DNA of 52,932 nt from Marinomonas piezotolerans (GCF_003362755.1 NZ_QKRA01000015.1:1-52932); one strand, 5' to 3'; counted from the first letter of the stretch, positions 17,408-27,385 are shown. Notes: generated by a model from the sequence alone, not told the origin. Program-made: numbers and translations.

Positions 17408-17578
17408 ATGAAGTTGTTTTTAATTTTTACTATTAGCATCGCCCTAGTTGGCGCATATCGCTGGTGGGATTCAAGCTCTGTTGAAATCGTGTTGCCATCA
17501 ACAAAGCAGCTCAATGAAATGGTTGGTCGTGATGAAGCGCCAAAGGTGCCTCTACCCAACAGATCATCTGGAAATTAA
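17408..17578 (+). CDS. Tiny single-helix membrane protein
   Basis: 56 aa starting MKLFLIFTISIALVGAYRWW, one membrane helix then a short polar tail. Starts four bases after the outer-membrane gene stop and ends five bases before proQ, so it is within the operon. No family recognised. Confidence 0.6.
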   Translation: MKLFLIFTISIALVGAYRWWDSSSVEIVLPSTKQLNEMVGRDEAPKVPLPNRSSGN

Positions 17579-17583
17579 TCTTT

Positions 17584-18537
17584 ATGAATCGATTAATCAC
17601 AGTTTTAGAAGAAAGAATCGATGACCTGATCGCGCAGCTCGCTGATGCAAAGAAGGAAATTGAGCGTTTAAATGAAAACGCCCCAAACAATCACCTGGAC
17701 GTGCCGCGCCCAAGCGATGCAACATTGGATTTACTATCCTCTATGACTAAGCGTTCAACCGAAGATCAATTGCAGCTCTACATTGAAGACTCTCTTGATC
17801 TACTGAACCCTTCGCAAAATAAGTCGGCTGACACTGACTTAGACAACCAACTCAGTTTTGACCTACTTCATCAAGAACAAGGCACTGGGACCAACGCAGA
17901 CCACGAAGAAACGAAAGAATCTCCTATGACTACTGAACAAAATCTTACGCCTAACGCTGATGAACAAGAGACGGCTACAACAACAGAAGTAGAGCAAACT
18001 TCTGCTGCACCTGCCACTAGCAATACTCCTGAGAAACCAGCCCTCAGTGCAGAAGAGAAGCGACGCCAAAAAAACCAAAAGAACAACCGTCGACTTATTC
18101 GTATGCTCGAAGAGCGTTACCCTAAAGCGTTCGACTGGAACAACCCTCGACCTCTCAAAGTCGGTATCGACAAAGATATGACACTTGATGAAGAGTTTAA
18201 TGAGAGTAAGCAGAAGCGCGCTATGGCAGCGTATACACGATCCGATCGTTACAAAAAGTGCCTCCTGTCGGGACAACCTCGTATCGATCTAGAGGGTGTT
18301 GCGGTCAGTAACGAGCCAGCACTACCGAATGCCAAAAAGCCCAACGAGCAGAAAAAGCCTATGCCAAAAGGCAAACGCCCAAACCAAGCCGCTCAACATA
18401 AAGGCAAGGGCAAAGACCAAAAAGGTCACCCTCAAAGAAAACCAAAAGCTGAGCCAAAGTCAGACCCTCAATTTGACAACCTATCTCCAGCAGAGCGCAT
18501 GCAGGCTAAATTGGCGCAATTGCTAAATAAAAACTAA
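17584..18537 (+). CDS. ProQ/FinO-domain RNA chaperone
   Basis: 317 aa, longer than E. coli ProQ (232). Residues 1-30 form a short coiled coil (LEERIDDLIAQLADAKKEIE), followed by a long acidic, low-complexity Thr/Glu region. The FinO/ProQ RNA-binding domain is at ~160-245 (RLIRMLEERYPKAFDW, then RPLKVGI, YTRSDRYKKCLLSGQPRIDL). A basic Lys/Gln/Pro tail and a final short helix follow. Expected to bind structured sRNAs and mRNA 3' ends. The inverted layout (coiled coil + FinO + basic tail) differs from E. coli ProQ. Confidence 0.88.
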   Translation: MNRLITVLEERIDDLIAQLADAKKEIERLNENAPNNHLDVPRPSDATLDLLSSMTKRSTEDQLQLYIEDSLDLLNPSQNKSADTDLDNQLSFDLLHQEQGTGTNADHEETKESPMTTEQNLTPNADEQETATTTEVEQTSAAPATSNTPEKPALSAEEKRRQKNQKNNRRLIRMLEERYPKAFDWNNPRPLKVGIDKDMTLDEEFNESKQKRAMAAYTRSDRYKKCLLSGQPRIDLEGVAVSNEPALPNAKKPNEQKKPMPKGKRPNQAAQHKGKGKDQKGHPQRKPKAEPKSDPQFDNLSPAERMQAKLAQLLNKN

Positions 18538-18588
18538 AAAAGTATTTACAAAGTACAGCGCGGCCTATACTATATGCCGCGCTGCTGT

Positions 18589-18672
<84 letters not shown>

Positions 18673-18942
18673 TTTCTCTTTTCTTCGGCTTTTCCGCCAA
18701 ATATCAAGACCTTACTTACTACCCAATCAACATCCAGATTTCGTACAAGCCACCACGCCTACACTACACATAAACTTATCACCACAGAACCGTCACTCTC
18801 ACTCAGCACGCTCTGCTTTTACGAACACAAGCAGTAAGCAGTAAGCAGTAAGCAGTAAGCAGTAAGCAGTAAGCAGTAAGCAGTAAGCAGTAAGCAGTAA
18901 GCAGTAAATTTTAGATATCTAGAAGAGAGAAGAAAAGAAGAA
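18673..18942. other. Gene-free spacer between tRNA-Tyr and the tRNA cluster
   Basis: No convincing gene. Contains only the heptamer repeat array listed separately; open frames here are unsupported. Confidence 0.6.
18830..18906 (+). repeat. Tandem heptamer array, 11 x AGCAGTA
   Basis: Eleven uninterrupted perfect copies of AGCAGTA (77 bp). Not a CRISPR: no spacers. Perfect identity suggests slippage-prone sequence with variable copy number between strains. Confidence 0.97.
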
Positions 18943-19018
18943 TGGTGGGTCGTACTGGATTCGAACCAGTGACCAATTGATTAAAAGTCAACTGCTCTAC
19001 CAACTGAGCTAACGACCC
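18943..19018 (-). tRNA. tRNA-Lys (TTT), copy 1
   Basis: Cloverleaf GGGTCGT...ACGACCC, anticodon TTT in GACTTTTAATC, CCA encoded. Identical to the copy at 19246. Confidence 0.97.
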
Positions 19019-19048
19019 ATTCTTTGGTTGTCACACCAAGATTTCTGA

Positions 19049-19125
19049 TGGTCGGAGTAGAGGGATTCGAACCCCCGACATCCTGCTCCCAAAGCAGGCG
19101 CGCTACCAGACTGCGCTATACTCCG
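19049..19125 (-). tRNA. tRNA-Pro (TGG), copy 1
   Basis: Acceptor CGGAGTA/TACTCCG, anticodon TGG in CTTTGGGAG, CCA encoded. Identical to the copy at 19433. Confidence 0.97.
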
Positions 19126-19126
19126 A

Positions 19127-19202
19127 TGGCTCCCTGAACTGGACTCGAACCAGTGACCTAATGATTAACAGTCATTTGCTCTACCAACTGAGCTATCAGG
19201 GA
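19127..19202 (-). tRNA. tRNA-Asn (GTT), copy 1
   Basis: Acceptor TCCCTGA/TCAGGGA, anticodon GTT in GACTGTTAATC, CCA encoded. One base from tRNA-Pro. Confidence 0.97.
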
Positions 19203-19245
19203 ATGGAATCAGAAATAGGAGAAACATGAAGTTTCAGAACATAGT

Positions 19246-19321
19246 TGGTGGGTCGTACTGGATTCGAACCAGTGACCAATTGATTAAAAGTCAACTGCTC
19301 TACCAACTGAGCTAACGACCC
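19246..19321 (-). tRNA. tRNA-Lys (TTT), copy 2
   Basis: Same sequence as 18943-19018, CCA encoded. Confidence 0.97.
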
Positions 19322-19334
19322 AACTATGCGGTAA

Positions 19335-19410
19335 TGGGGTGGACGATGGGGCTCGAACCCACGACCGATGGAATCACAATCCATAGCTCTACCAACTGAG
19401 CTACGCCCAC
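19335..19410 (-). tRNA. tRNA-His (GTG)
   Basis: Starts GTGGGCG, anticodon GTG in GATTGTGATTC, CCA encoded. The only tRNA of the cluster without a second copy besides Ser. Confidence 0.97.
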
Positions 19411-19432
19411 CATCACCATTAGATATAATTAG

Positions 19433-19509
19433 TGGTCGGAGTAGAGGGATTCGAACCCCCGACATCCTGCTCCCAAAGCAGGCGCGCTACCAGACTGCGC
19501 TATACTCCG
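19433..19509 (-). tRNA. tRNA-Pro (TGG), copy 2
   Basis: Same sequence as 19049-19125, CCA encoded. Confidence 0.97.
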
Positions 19510-19510
19510 A

Positions 19511-19586
19511 TGGCTCCCTGAACTGGACTCGAACCAGTGACCTAATGATTAACAGTCATTTGCTCTACCAACTGAGCTATCAGGGA
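19511..19586 (-). tRNA. tRNA-Asn (GTT), copy 2
   Basis: Same sequence as 19127-19202, one base from tRNA-Pro copy 2. Confidence 0.97.
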
Positions 19587-19627
19587 ACAACTAATTTTTA
19601 CTCACAACTAACTTCCTAAAAGGAAGA

Positions 19628-19718
19628 TGGCGGAGGAGGAGAGATTCGAACTCTCGGAAGGCTACTAACCTTCGCCGGTTTTCAAGACCGGTGCATTAAA
19701 CCGCTCTGCCACCCCTCC
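19628..19718 (-). tRNA. tRNA-Ser (TGA)
   Basis: Acceptor GGAGGGG/CTCCTCC, anticodon TGA in GTCTTGAAAAC, long class II variable arm, CCA encoded. First gene of the cluster in transcription order. Confidence 0.97.
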
Positions 19719-19780
19719 GTTGCGAGCGAGGTGTATATTACGGATTCTAAATTTCAGTGCAACACTTTTTTGAATTTTTT

Positions 19781-20842
19781 TTAATTTTTTTGTGATACAT
19801 AATTTTGATCTGCACCAGGGCGAATCCAAACGTTGGAAAACCAATAATAGTGACGCCCCGACATATCGGGCATAGTACAGTTAATACGGCCACGACCTAC
19901 ACCAAATGCTTTGTCTGCAGATGCCTCAACAGTATGACTATCTACCCAGTTCAACGCTGCTTTACCTTGCCCAGAGACATAGCATGCTAAATCCTTCAGA
20001 CGATACTTACCCTCTTTAAAGGTCATCTGTAGCTGAACAGGCAAATCAGTAGCAAAATCTCCGCCGGTTTCAACATCTGCCAAAGGCATCGGTTTCGCAT
20101 TGAGCTTTGTTTTCAGCGTAGAAAGCTTTGCGTAGTTCCCTGCTGCAGGGAATCTCGGCAAGTCAGCAAAGTTAGAATCTTTACTTACCACGCCAGATTG
20201 CTGACCAAAGGCAATCATTCCCCTCTCTTTTATCAGAGCTCGAATCTCTGTGTTAGATTCTCCATATGGATAAGCCAGCATTTTAGGGCTGTGACCCAAA
20301 TTCTTCTCCAAAGCCACTTCAACGTCAGAAAGCTCTTTGCTCATACGATCTAACCATTGCTCATGACTCTCCCCTTCTTCTAGACGCAACATGTAAGGGT
20401 GACTAAAAGTATGGTTTGCAAATACGCCTCCAGACTGCTCCATTTCCTTCATCTGATCCCAAGTCAGAAAGTTACGGTTTTTCTGAACAATAGGTTGAGT
20501 ATTAATAAAAACAGTAAACGGGAATCCATGCTCTTTCATGATCGGAAATCCATTCTGGTAGATATTCCGATACGCATCATCAAATGTAATAGCAACCGCT
20601 TTTTCTGGCAGCTCAACACCTTCTTGAATATCTTTTAACGCTTGCGAGAGATCTAACACTTGAAACCCAGCCTCAGCTAAATATTCCATATGCCCCCTAA
20701 ACTCTTCAGGTGACAGTGAAGTTGACCGAGGCGTAGAGGCGCTAACATGGTGGTACTGCAAGATCGGCAGGTAATCTTGCGCCATTACCACAGAAGTACT
20801 GAGAACCGCTGCTCCCACTAGCGCTATTTTTTTTAAAGACAT
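19781..20842 (-). CDS. Secreted polysaccharide deacetylase
   Basis: 353 aa. Signal peptide (cut after VVMA, ~21), then YLPILQYHHVS and a NodB deacetylase domain: AITFDDAY (metal aspartates at ~88-89), FANHTFSHP (metal histidines), and LAYPYGE. The ~100-residue C-terminal part (after PMPLADVETGG) is an extra beta-rich domain. Likely de-N-acetylates a cell-surface or exported polysaccharide in the periplasm, PgaB-like. Stands alone on the minus strand, divergent from kbl. Confidence 0.87.
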   Translation of the reverse strand: MSLKKIALVGAAVLSTSVVMAQDYLPILQYHHVSASTPRSTSLSPEEFRGHMEYLAEAGFQVLDLSQALKDIQEGVELPEKAVAITFDDAYRNIYQNGFPIMKEHGFPFTVFINTQPIVQKNRNFLTWDQMKEMEQSGGVFANHTFSHPYMLRLEEGESHEQWLDRMSKELSDVEVALEKNLGHSPKMLAYPYGESNTEIRALIKERGMIAFGQQSGVVSKDSNFADLPRFPAAGNYAKLSTLKTKLNAKPMPLADVETGGDFATDLPVQLQMTFKEGKYRLKDLACYVSGQGKAALNWVDSHTVEASADKAFGVGRGRINCTMPDMSGRHYYWFSNVWIRPGADQNYVSQKN

Positions 20843-20999
20843 GCTTTTTCCCTAATATTAAAAATACTTATCACTATTGTACGCGACAACGCCAAGCACC
20901 AACAATAAAGCAACTGTTATGGTCATTCTGTACTACGACTGCATCTACCCTACTTAGATCATCAGGCACTACACTGAAAGAAGCAAAAAGGAGTAGCTC

Positions 21000-22211
21000 A
21001 TGGATAAACAAGCGTTTTACACACAACTGACCCAACAACTTAATGCTCTTCGCACACAAGGGCTCTTTAAGGAGGAACGGGCTCTGACCAGCCCACAAGA
21101 CAGTACCATTACATTAACCAACAACCTTCCTCTCGTTAACTTGTGCGCCAACAACTACCTGGGTCTGGCCAATCATCCCAAGGTGCTAGAAGCAGCACAT
21201 GCTGCATTAGAGCAATTCGGCTATGGCATGGCATCGGTGCGCTTTATTTGCGGTACTCAATCGATCCATCAGACACTCGAAAAACGTCTTAGCCAATTTC
21301 TCGGCATGGAAGACACCATTCTGTACTCATCCTGCTTTGATGCAAATGGCGGGCTTTTTGAAACGCTTTTAAATGAGGACGATGCGGTCATTAGTGATAG
21401 CCTCAATCACGCAAGCCTAATTGATGGCATCAGACTCTGTAAGGCAAAACGTTATCGTTATGACAATAACGATATGGCTTCGCTTGAGCTAAAACTCAAA
21501 GAAGCCGATTCCGTGTCAGTCAACCACAAACTTATTGTTACAGATGGTGTGTTTTCGATGGATGGCACCATTGCGAACTTAAATGCAATCTGTGATTTAG
21601 CTGAAAAATACAATGCCCTTGTCATGGTTGACGATTCTCATGCTGTCGGCTTATTAGGGGAAAACGGGAAGGGCACTCACGAATACTGCGATGTGCTAGA
21701 CCGTATCGACATCATTACTGGCACTCTGGGCAAAGCACTAGGTGGTGCATCAGGTGGCTACACGAGCGGCAAGAAACCAGTTATCGAGTGGCTACGCCAG
21801 CGCTCTAGACCATATCTTTTTTCCAACTCACTTTCCCCCATTATTGCTGCGACGAGTTTAGCGATCTTGGACATTGTTGAAGAAGATCACCAACCACTGA
21901 ACGCACTACGAGAGAACGCTTGTTATTTTCGCCATCACTTAACGCGTTTAGGCTTTGACTTGATACCTGGCGAGCATCCGATCATCCCCATCATGTTAGG
22001 GGACGCGAATCTAGCACAGAAAATGGCGCAGGCCCTACAAGAAGAAGGCGTTTTGGTTACAGGGTTCTCCTACCCAGTCGTACCAATGGGAAAAGCCCGC
22101 ATCCGCACCCAAATGTCCGCAGCTTTAACAAAACAGGAGCTCGATCATGCCATTTCGGCCTTCGCTAAAGTTGGCAAACAATTGCGCATAATAGAGGAAA
22201 GAAACAAATGA
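21000..22211 (+). CDS. kbl: 2-amino-3-ketobutyrate CoA ligase (glycine C-acetyltransferase)
   Basis: PLP enzyme that splits 2-amino-3-oxobutyrate with CoA into glycine and acetyl-CoA, the second step of threonine catabolism. 403 aa, full length. PLP-lysine in [14 protein letters not shown]; the N-terminus has [11 protein letters not shown] and the middle [18 protein letters not shown] precedes the ATG. Overlaps tdh by four bases (ATGA), so the pair is one operon. Confidence 0.97.
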   Translation: MDKQAFYTQLTQQLNALRTQGLFKEERALTSPQDSTITLTNNLPLVNLCANNYLGLANHPKVLEAAHAALEQFGYGMASVRFICGTQSIHQTLEKRLSQFLGMEDTILYSSCFDANGGLFETLLNEDDAVISDSLNHASLIDGIRLCKAKRYRYDNNDMASLELKLKEADSVSVNHKLIVTDGVFSMDGTIANLNAICDLAEKYNALVMVDDSHAVGLLGENGKGTHEYCDVLDRIDIITGTLGKALGGASGGYTSGKKPVIEWLRQRSRPYLFSNSLSPIIAATSLAILDIVEEDHQPLNALRENACYFRHHLTRLGFDLIPGEHPIIPIMLGDANLAQKMAQALQEEGVLVTGFSYPVVPMGKARIRTQMSAALTKQELDHAISAFAKVGKQLRIIEERNK

Positions 22212-23236
22212 AGGCACTCAGCAAACTTCATCCAACTCAAGGCATTTGGTTAACACAAACGAAGCGGCCTCATTGCGGACACAATGATGTACTCATAAAG
22301 ATCCACAAAACCGCTATATGTGGTACCGACATCCATATATATAACTGGGACGAATGGGCACAACAAACCATCCCACTAGGAATGAATGTAGGACACGAAT
22401 TCGTTGGTACCGTTGCAGACATCGGTGTGGAAGTTCAAGGCTTTAGCATTGGCGATCGCGTATCTGGCGAAGGCCACATTACTTGCGGGCACTGTCGCAA
22501 TTGTCGAGCAGGCCGACGCCACCTTTGTCGCACCACTCAAGGAGTCGGTGTCAACCGACCCGGCGCCTTCGCCGAATACTTAGCCATACCAGCAAGCAAC
22601 GCTTTTAAGATCCCAGACAATATCAGCGATGATATTGCGTCTATTCTGGACCCATTTGGCAACGCCACGCACACCGCATTATCCTTTGATTTAGTTGGAG
22701 AAGATGTTCTCATCACGGGCGCTGGACCGATTGGTGCCATGGCGGCCGCCATTGCGAAACACGTTGGTGCCCGTAACGTAGTAGTTACAGACATAAACGA
22801 CTATCGACTTGCACTGGCCCAAAAGCTAGGCGCCACACGCGTTGTGAATGTCAGCAAAGAGTCGCTGAGCGACATTATGGCCGAGCTCAATATGTCCGAG
22901 GGCTTCGACGTCGGATTAGAAATGTCAGGCAACGCCCAAGCTTTTCACGACATGCTCAATAATCTCAACCATGGCGGCAAAATCGCCATGCTAGGCATTC
23001 CTGAACAGTCTACCGCTATCGACTGGAATCAAGTCATCTTCAAAGGCCTGACGATTAAGGGTGTTTATGGCAGAGAAATGTACGAAACATGGTATAAAAT
23101 GATCGCAATGCTGCAATCGGGACTCGATATCAGCCCCATCATTACGCATCGTATGTCGGTAAGTCGCTTTCAAGACGGCTTTGACAGAATGCTTTCCGGC
23201 CAGTCTGGAAAAGTGATTCTAGATTGGATGACGTGA
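22208..23236 (+). CDS. tdh: L-threonine 3-dehydrogenase
   Basis: Zinc NAD-dependent medium-chain dehydrogenase that oxidises threonine to 2-amino-3-oxobutyrate, the substrate of Kbl. 342 aa. Catalytic zinc ligands in [10 protein letters not shown] and GHEFVG, structural zinc cysteines in [17 protein letters not shown], Rossmann motif GAGPIGAMA. Translationally coupled to kbl, the same order as in E. coli. Confidence 0.97.
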   Translation: MKALSKLHPTQGIWLTQTKRPHCGHNDVLIKIHKTAICGTDIHIYNWDEWAQQTIPLGMNVGHEFVGTVADIGVEVQGFSIGDRVSGEGHITCGHCRNCRAGRRHLCRTTQGVGVNRPGAFAEYLAIPASNAFKIPDNISDDIASILDPFGNATHTALSFDLVGEDVLITGAGPIGAMAAAIAKHVGARNVVVTDINDYRLALAQKLGATRVVNVSKESLSDIMAELNMSEGFDVGLEMSGNAQAFHDMLNNLNHGGKIAMLGIPEQSTAIDWNQVIFKGLTIKGVYGREMYETWYKMIAMLQSGLDISPIITHRMSVSRFQDGFDRMLSGQSGKVILDWMT

Positions 23237-23312
23237 GTTACTGGCATCAATCCTGTTGCTAATGACCTAACCAGAGAGTAGCGTAGTAAGGTCATTAGCT
23301 GGATTGAGAATC

Positions 23313-24116
23313 ATGATTGAAATAGGCACTGCTACCCACCCTCTACCACATGCCGACGCCAAATACATTTTGCTAGCCAAGCAAAAAGTGCTAACTCTGG
23401 ACGGTGAATTTCTTTTATCACTTTACGACTTTCATCCTTCGTCAGATATGCGCAGTGTTTATTGTGGGACGTTTGAAGACCAAGACATTTTCGTTTGTCG
23501 TTTTTCCCAAGCACCTAAAGGGTTTGATGAGTCAGGGCTTCGAGAGCTACTGTTCGAGACCTCTGACTACTATTACGGGTTACTGAGTAGAGCCCACCAA
23601 CTGGCGACTTGGGATGCTGATCATCAATATTGCGGGCGATGTGGCGAACCCCTCACGACCAAGCACGCAAAGGAGCACGCGAAAATCTGTGCCCACTGCA
23701 ACATTCGTCATTACCCGCGTATATCGCCTTGCATCATAGTTTCAGTAAGAAAAGACGATCAACTATTACTTGCTCGACCACTTACCGCTCCAGAGGGCAG
23801 ATTTAGTAATATTGCGGGGTTTGTGGAAGCGGGAGAAACACTCGAGCAAGCAGTGCATCGTGAAGTATATGAAGAGGTAGGAATCCGAGTAAAAAATATA
23901 CGCTATATTGATAGCCAACCTTGGTCATTCCCACATCAACTCATGATGGGTTTCTTTGCGGAGTACGAATCAGGAGAACTCACTCCAGCGCCCGATGAAA
24001 TTGCTGAAGCGGGATGGTGGCGCTATGACGACTTACCAAATACTCCAAACGCTACAAGCATTTCCGGCCAGTTAATTTTGGCTCACGTTAAAGCCTTAGC
24101 GGAAAGTAACATTTAG
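23313..24116 (+). CDS. nudC: NAD(H) pyrophosphatase / RNA decapping Nudix hydrolase
   Basis: Hydrolyses NADH to NMNH and AMP and removes NAD caps from RNA. 267 aa from ATG 23313 (a TTG at 23304 would add three residues). Four-cysteine zinc site CGRCGEPL...CAHC, Nudix box GFVEAGETLEQAVHREVYEE, and the NudC signature SQPWSFPHQLM. All three diagnostic elements are present. Confidence 0.95.
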   Translation: MIEIGTATHPLPHADAKYILLAKQKVLTLDGEFLLSLYDFHPSSDMRSVYCGTFEDQDIFVCRFSQAPKGFDESGLRELLFETSDYYYGLLSRAHQLATWDADHQYCGRCGEPLTTKHAKEHAKICAHCNIRHYPRISPCIIVSVRKDDQLLLARPLTAPEGRFSNIAGFVEAGETLEQAVHREVYEEVGIRVKNIRYIDSQPWSFPHQLMMGFFAEYESGELTPAPDEIAEAGWWRYDDLPNTPNATSISGQLILAHVKALAESNI

Positions 24117-24172
24117 ATCATCTCATTCCATCAAGAGCAGCCTTTGGGCTCCTAACAGGTAAGCCAAATACA

Positions 24173-25258
24173 ATGAAAATTTTCAATTGTCAGCAATGCT
24201 CACAAACACTGTTATTCGAAAATACTTCCTGCGAGAGCTGTCAGGCGTCTCTTGGATTCCTGCCTGATTTAATGACTATCAGTGCCCTCTTACCATTAGA
24301 AAGCGGCTTTAATGCCTTAGCCGATACCTCTAAAGCTATTTGGTATTACTGTGAAAACCATCAACACAATGTTTGTAACTGGCTGGTCGCCAATGAAGGT
24401 GACCTGTGTGAAGCCTGTGATTTAAATCGTCATATTCCTAATCTGGAAGGTATTGAGCAAAAACAAGCGTGGCAAGAATTAGAGTACGCCAAACATCGCT
24501 TGGTCTATTCGCTGCTTCAACTAGGGCTGCCTGTCATCAGCAAAAAAGACTCCCCCGAAGAAGGCCTATCCTTTGACTTCATCTCTGAAGAAAACGTCGT
24601 ACCTGAAGGTGTGCAACCAACCACTGGCCATGCCCAAGGTCAGGTAACCATCAATGCAGCGGAGGCAGACAGCGCCGACCGTGAGCAGATGCGCAAAGAC
24701 ATGAAGGAATCTTACCGCACACTGATCGGCCATTTCCGCCATGAAGTAGGCCATTACTATTGGGATCAGTTAATTAGTTCCGACGACTCAATAACACAAC
24801 AATACCGCATCATGTTTGGCGATGAGCGTGCCGATTATGGCGAAGCTTTACAGCAACACTACAACGCTCCGAACAACGATTGGCAAGAACAATTTGTTAG
24901 TAGCTATGCCTCTTCTCATCCATGGGAAGACTGGGCTGAAACATGGGCACACTACCTCCACATTATGGACACAATGGAAACCGCCTACCAATTTGGCATT
25001 CAGATAGCACCACCACAGGGCGGCCATCCATCATTGGTTACCAAAATCACTTTAGACCCTTATCTGCACACAAATTTCGATGAGATTCTAAATCAATATT
25101 TGCCGCTCACATTCGCTGCCAACAACCTGAACCGGAGCATGGGTCAGCCAGACCTCTACCCTTTTGTCATCGTTCCAGCGGTTAGAGAGAAACTGCGTTT
25201 TATACACCACCTATTGCAAAACTATCGCAGCAAAGCATCTACGGCGTTAGGTCAATAA
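24173..25258 (+). CDS. Zinc-ribbon putative metallopeptidase
   Basis: 361 aa. Four CxxC-type knuckles in the first ~85 residues (CQQC, CESC, CENHQHNVC, CEAC), then a catalytic domain with HEVGH at 190-194, further ERADYGEAL and WAETWAHYLH. This is the architecture of the putative zinc-binding metallopeptidase family (zinc ribbon + HExxH). No signal peptide. Substrate unknown. Confidence 0.85.
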   Translation: MKIFNCQQCSQTLLFENTSCESCQASLGFLPDLMTISALLPLESGFNALADTSKAIWYYCENHQHNVCNWLVANEGDLCEACDLNRHIPNLEGIEQKQAWQELEYAKHRLVYSLLQLGLPVISKKDSPEEGLSFDFISEENVVPEGVQPTTGHAQGQVTINAAEADSADREQMRKDMKESYRTLIGHFRHEVGHYYWDQLISSDDSITQQYRIMFGDERADYGEALQQHYNAPNNDWQEQFVSSYASSHPWEDWAETWAHYLHIMDTMETAYQFGIQIAPPQGGHPSLVTKITLDPYLHTNFDEILNQYLPLTFAANNLNRSMGQPDLYPFVIVPAVREKLRFIHHLLQNYRSKASTALGQ

Positions 25259-25275
25259 CGCCATGAACTGCAAAC

Positions 25276-25306
25276 AAAAAGACCGCACTCTGTAGGCGGT
25301 CTTTTT
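25276..25306. terminator. Bidirectional terminator between metallopeptidase and ppnN
   Basis: AAAAAGACCGC - loop - GCGGTCTTTTT; A- and T-runs on both sides serve both convergent genes. Confidence 0.88.
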
Positions 25307-25324
25307 CATGCTATCCATTGCGGA

Positions 25325-26698
25325 TTAGTCAGTTATTACCTTGTAACATGGTACATAGGCGCTACCGGGCAATTTCATACGCTGCTGACTTACAAACGCC
25401 TCTAACAGTGTATCAAGCTTCTTCATAAGTGCCTTATCGCCATGAATTTCAAATGGACCTTGCGCTTTAATACTCGCAACACCTTGTGGCTTAACGTTAC
25501 CCGCTACAATCGCAGAGAATGCTCGGCGCAAATCAGAGGCCAACAAATGAGTATCTTGACCAAAATGCAAATTTAGGCCTTTGATATTTTCATGGGTGGG
25601 CTCAAAAGGACTCTGGAACTCTTGAGGTATATGTAGCTTCCAGTTGTAATAAAACGCATCCTGATGAGCTTTACGATACTGGCGAACTTCTTCCATACCC
25701 GCTTTCATCACTCGTGCGACGCTCACTGCATCATCAATAATGATTTGATACTTTGATTGCGCCGCTTCGCCCAATACGGCTCCGATAAACTCGTGTATTT
25801 GTTCAAAATATGCGGCGCTTTCTTTAGGGCCTGTAAATACCAGAGGATAAGGAATACCCTCATTCTTAGGATGCAAAAGAATACCCAAAATGTAGAGAAT
25901 CTCCTCTGCCGTTCCAGCACCTCCTGGAAAGACTACAATTCCATGCCCAGTTCGAACGAATGCCTCTAGACGCTTCTCAATATCAGGCATAATTACGAGC
26001 TTATTAACGATAGGGTTCGGTGACTCAGCGGCGATGATTCCGGGTTCTGTTAAACCTAAATACACACCGTTGGTGATGCGCTGTTTGGCATGCGCTATCG
26101 CCGCACCTTTCATCGGGCCTTTCATCGCGCCAGGTCCACAACCTGTGCAAATATTAAGCTCACGTAACCCTAATTCATGCCCAACTAATTTGGTGTAATC
26201 ATATTCATGTCGGGCAATGGAATGACCACCCCAGCACACCACCATATCTGGGCTTTGAATACGACGAAACACATCTGCATTACGAAGTAGCTCGAATACA
26301 ACATTGGTGATTTTATCTGAACTAGCATCCCCTAGCCCACGCGATAAATTGTATTCATGATAAGTAAAAATAATGTCTCGTAGAACACTAAAGAGCATTT
26401 CTCTAACGCTACTGATCATTTTCCCATCAACAAATGCACTGCCCGGCGCATTCGTCAATTTCAGTTTTACACCTCGCTCTTGCTGAATAATCCGAATTTC
26501 AAAATCTTTGAAAATAGCCATGACTTCGGTAGGGTCATCTGAATCACTACCGCAATTAAGTATCGCTAACGCACAGCGGCGAAAAAGCTCATGAAGTTCA
26601 CCTGAATCTTCTGACATACGTGCTATCTCGTCTTGAGATAACATCTCTAGTGCGCCTTTGGGTGATACCAGCGCATCAACGCGATCGTTAGACATCAT
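25325..26698 (-). CDS. ppnN: Pyrimidine/purine nucleotide 5'-monophosphate nucleosidase
   Basis: Cleaves nucleoside monophosphates to base and ribose 5-phosphate; the E. coli enzyme (YgdH) is controlled by (p)ppGpp. 457 aa, normal. LOG-like Rossmann domain with GCGPGAMKGPMKGAA and PGGAGTAEEILYILG; extra N- and C-terminal domains typical of PpnN. AGGAGGG lies five bases before the ATG at 26698. Confidence 0.93.
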   Translation of the reverse strand: MMSNDRVDALVSPKGALEMLSQDEIARMSEDSGELHELFRRCALAILNCGSDSDDPTEVMAIFKDFEIRIIQQERGVKLKLTNAPGSAFVDGKMISSVREMLFSVLRDIIFTYHEYNLSRGLGDASSDKITNVVFELLRNADVFRRIQSPDMVVCWGGHSIARHEYDYTKLVGHELGLRELNICTGCGPGAMKGPMKGAAIAHAKQRITNGVYLGLTEPGIIAAESPNPIVNKLVIMPDIEKRLEAFVRTGHGIVVFPGGAGTAEEILYILGILLHPKNEGIPYPLVFTGPKESAAYFEQIHEFIGAVLGEAAQSKYQIIIDDAVSVARVMKAGMEEVRQYRKAHQDAFYYNWKLHIPQEFQSPFEPTHENIKGLNLHFGQDTHLLASDLRRAFSAIVAGNVKPQGVASIKAQGPFEIHGDKALMKKLDTLLEAFVSQQRMKLPGSAYVPCYKVITD

Positions 26699-26800
26699 GA
26701 TCGCCCTCCTTTGTTTTATGTTCTTGTCTTATAAGTATATTGATCCGATTCCCACAAAATGCAAGAAAATTAACAACACACTCAACAGCGCACTAGACAT

Positions 26801-26823
26801 AAAAAAAGCCGCGTAAGCGGCTT
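26801..26823 (-). terminator. Terminator of the peroxiredoxin gene
   Basis: Minus strand AAGCCGC-TTAC-GCGGCTT followed by seven T. Confidence 0.85.
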
Positions 26824-26829
26824 AGTTTG

Positions 26830-27309
26830 CTACAGCTGACCCAGCACATATTCGGCTGAACTAACTTTGAACTCACCCGGCTCCTCGAGCCACAATTCTT
26901 GGATGATGCCATTTTCAACCAACATCGCATAACGTCGACTGCGAATACCCATTTTAGCGGCAGAAATATCCAGCTCCAGACCCATTGAACTCGTGAATTC
27001 AGCCAAACCATCGGCGGCCATAACGAGCTTATCTGCGTTATGCGCTTTACCCCAAGCGTTCATCACAAACACATCATTCACCGAAAGACAAACCACCTCA
27101 TCGACGCCCTTTTCTTTAAAGGCATCATAATGAACAACGTAACCAGGCAAATGACTCGCACTGCACGTCGGCGTAAACGCCCCTGGAACGGCAAACATTA
27201 AAACCTTTTTGTTAGCAAAGAACTCTGTCACATCGACTGTTTCAGGCCCTTCACTTCCCATTACCTGAAAACTACCATATGGCAGCATATCACCCATTTG
27301 CAAACTCAT
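26830..27309 (-). CDS. Peroxiredoxin, Prx5 type
   Basis: Thiol peroxidase reducing H2O2 and alkyl hydroperoxides. 159 aa from ATG 27309 (GGAGAG upstream; a longer TTG start would swallow that site). Peroxidatic cysteine C49 in PGAFTPTCSASHLPGY. Single catalytic domain without fused glutaredoxin. Ends at a clean terminator. Confidence 0.93.
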   Translation of the reverse strand: MSLQMGDMLPYGSFQVMGSEGPETVDVTEFFANKKVLMFAVPGAFTPTCSASHLPGYVVHYDAFKEKGVDEVVCLSVNDVFVMNAWGKAHNADKLVMAADGLAEFTSSMGLELDISAAKMGIRSRRYAMLVENGIIQELWLEEPGEFKVSSAEYVLGQL

Positions 27310-27385
27310 GATTCTCTCCAAACATTGCAGATATCGTCATACTAACTCAAATACCAAAGCGACAGCGACCAAATTCTTTGGCTCG

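Noticed and set aside
18830..18906. Heptamer array as a CRISPR or iteron origin
   Set aside because: No spacers between units, and no replication gene or AT-rich melting region beside it.
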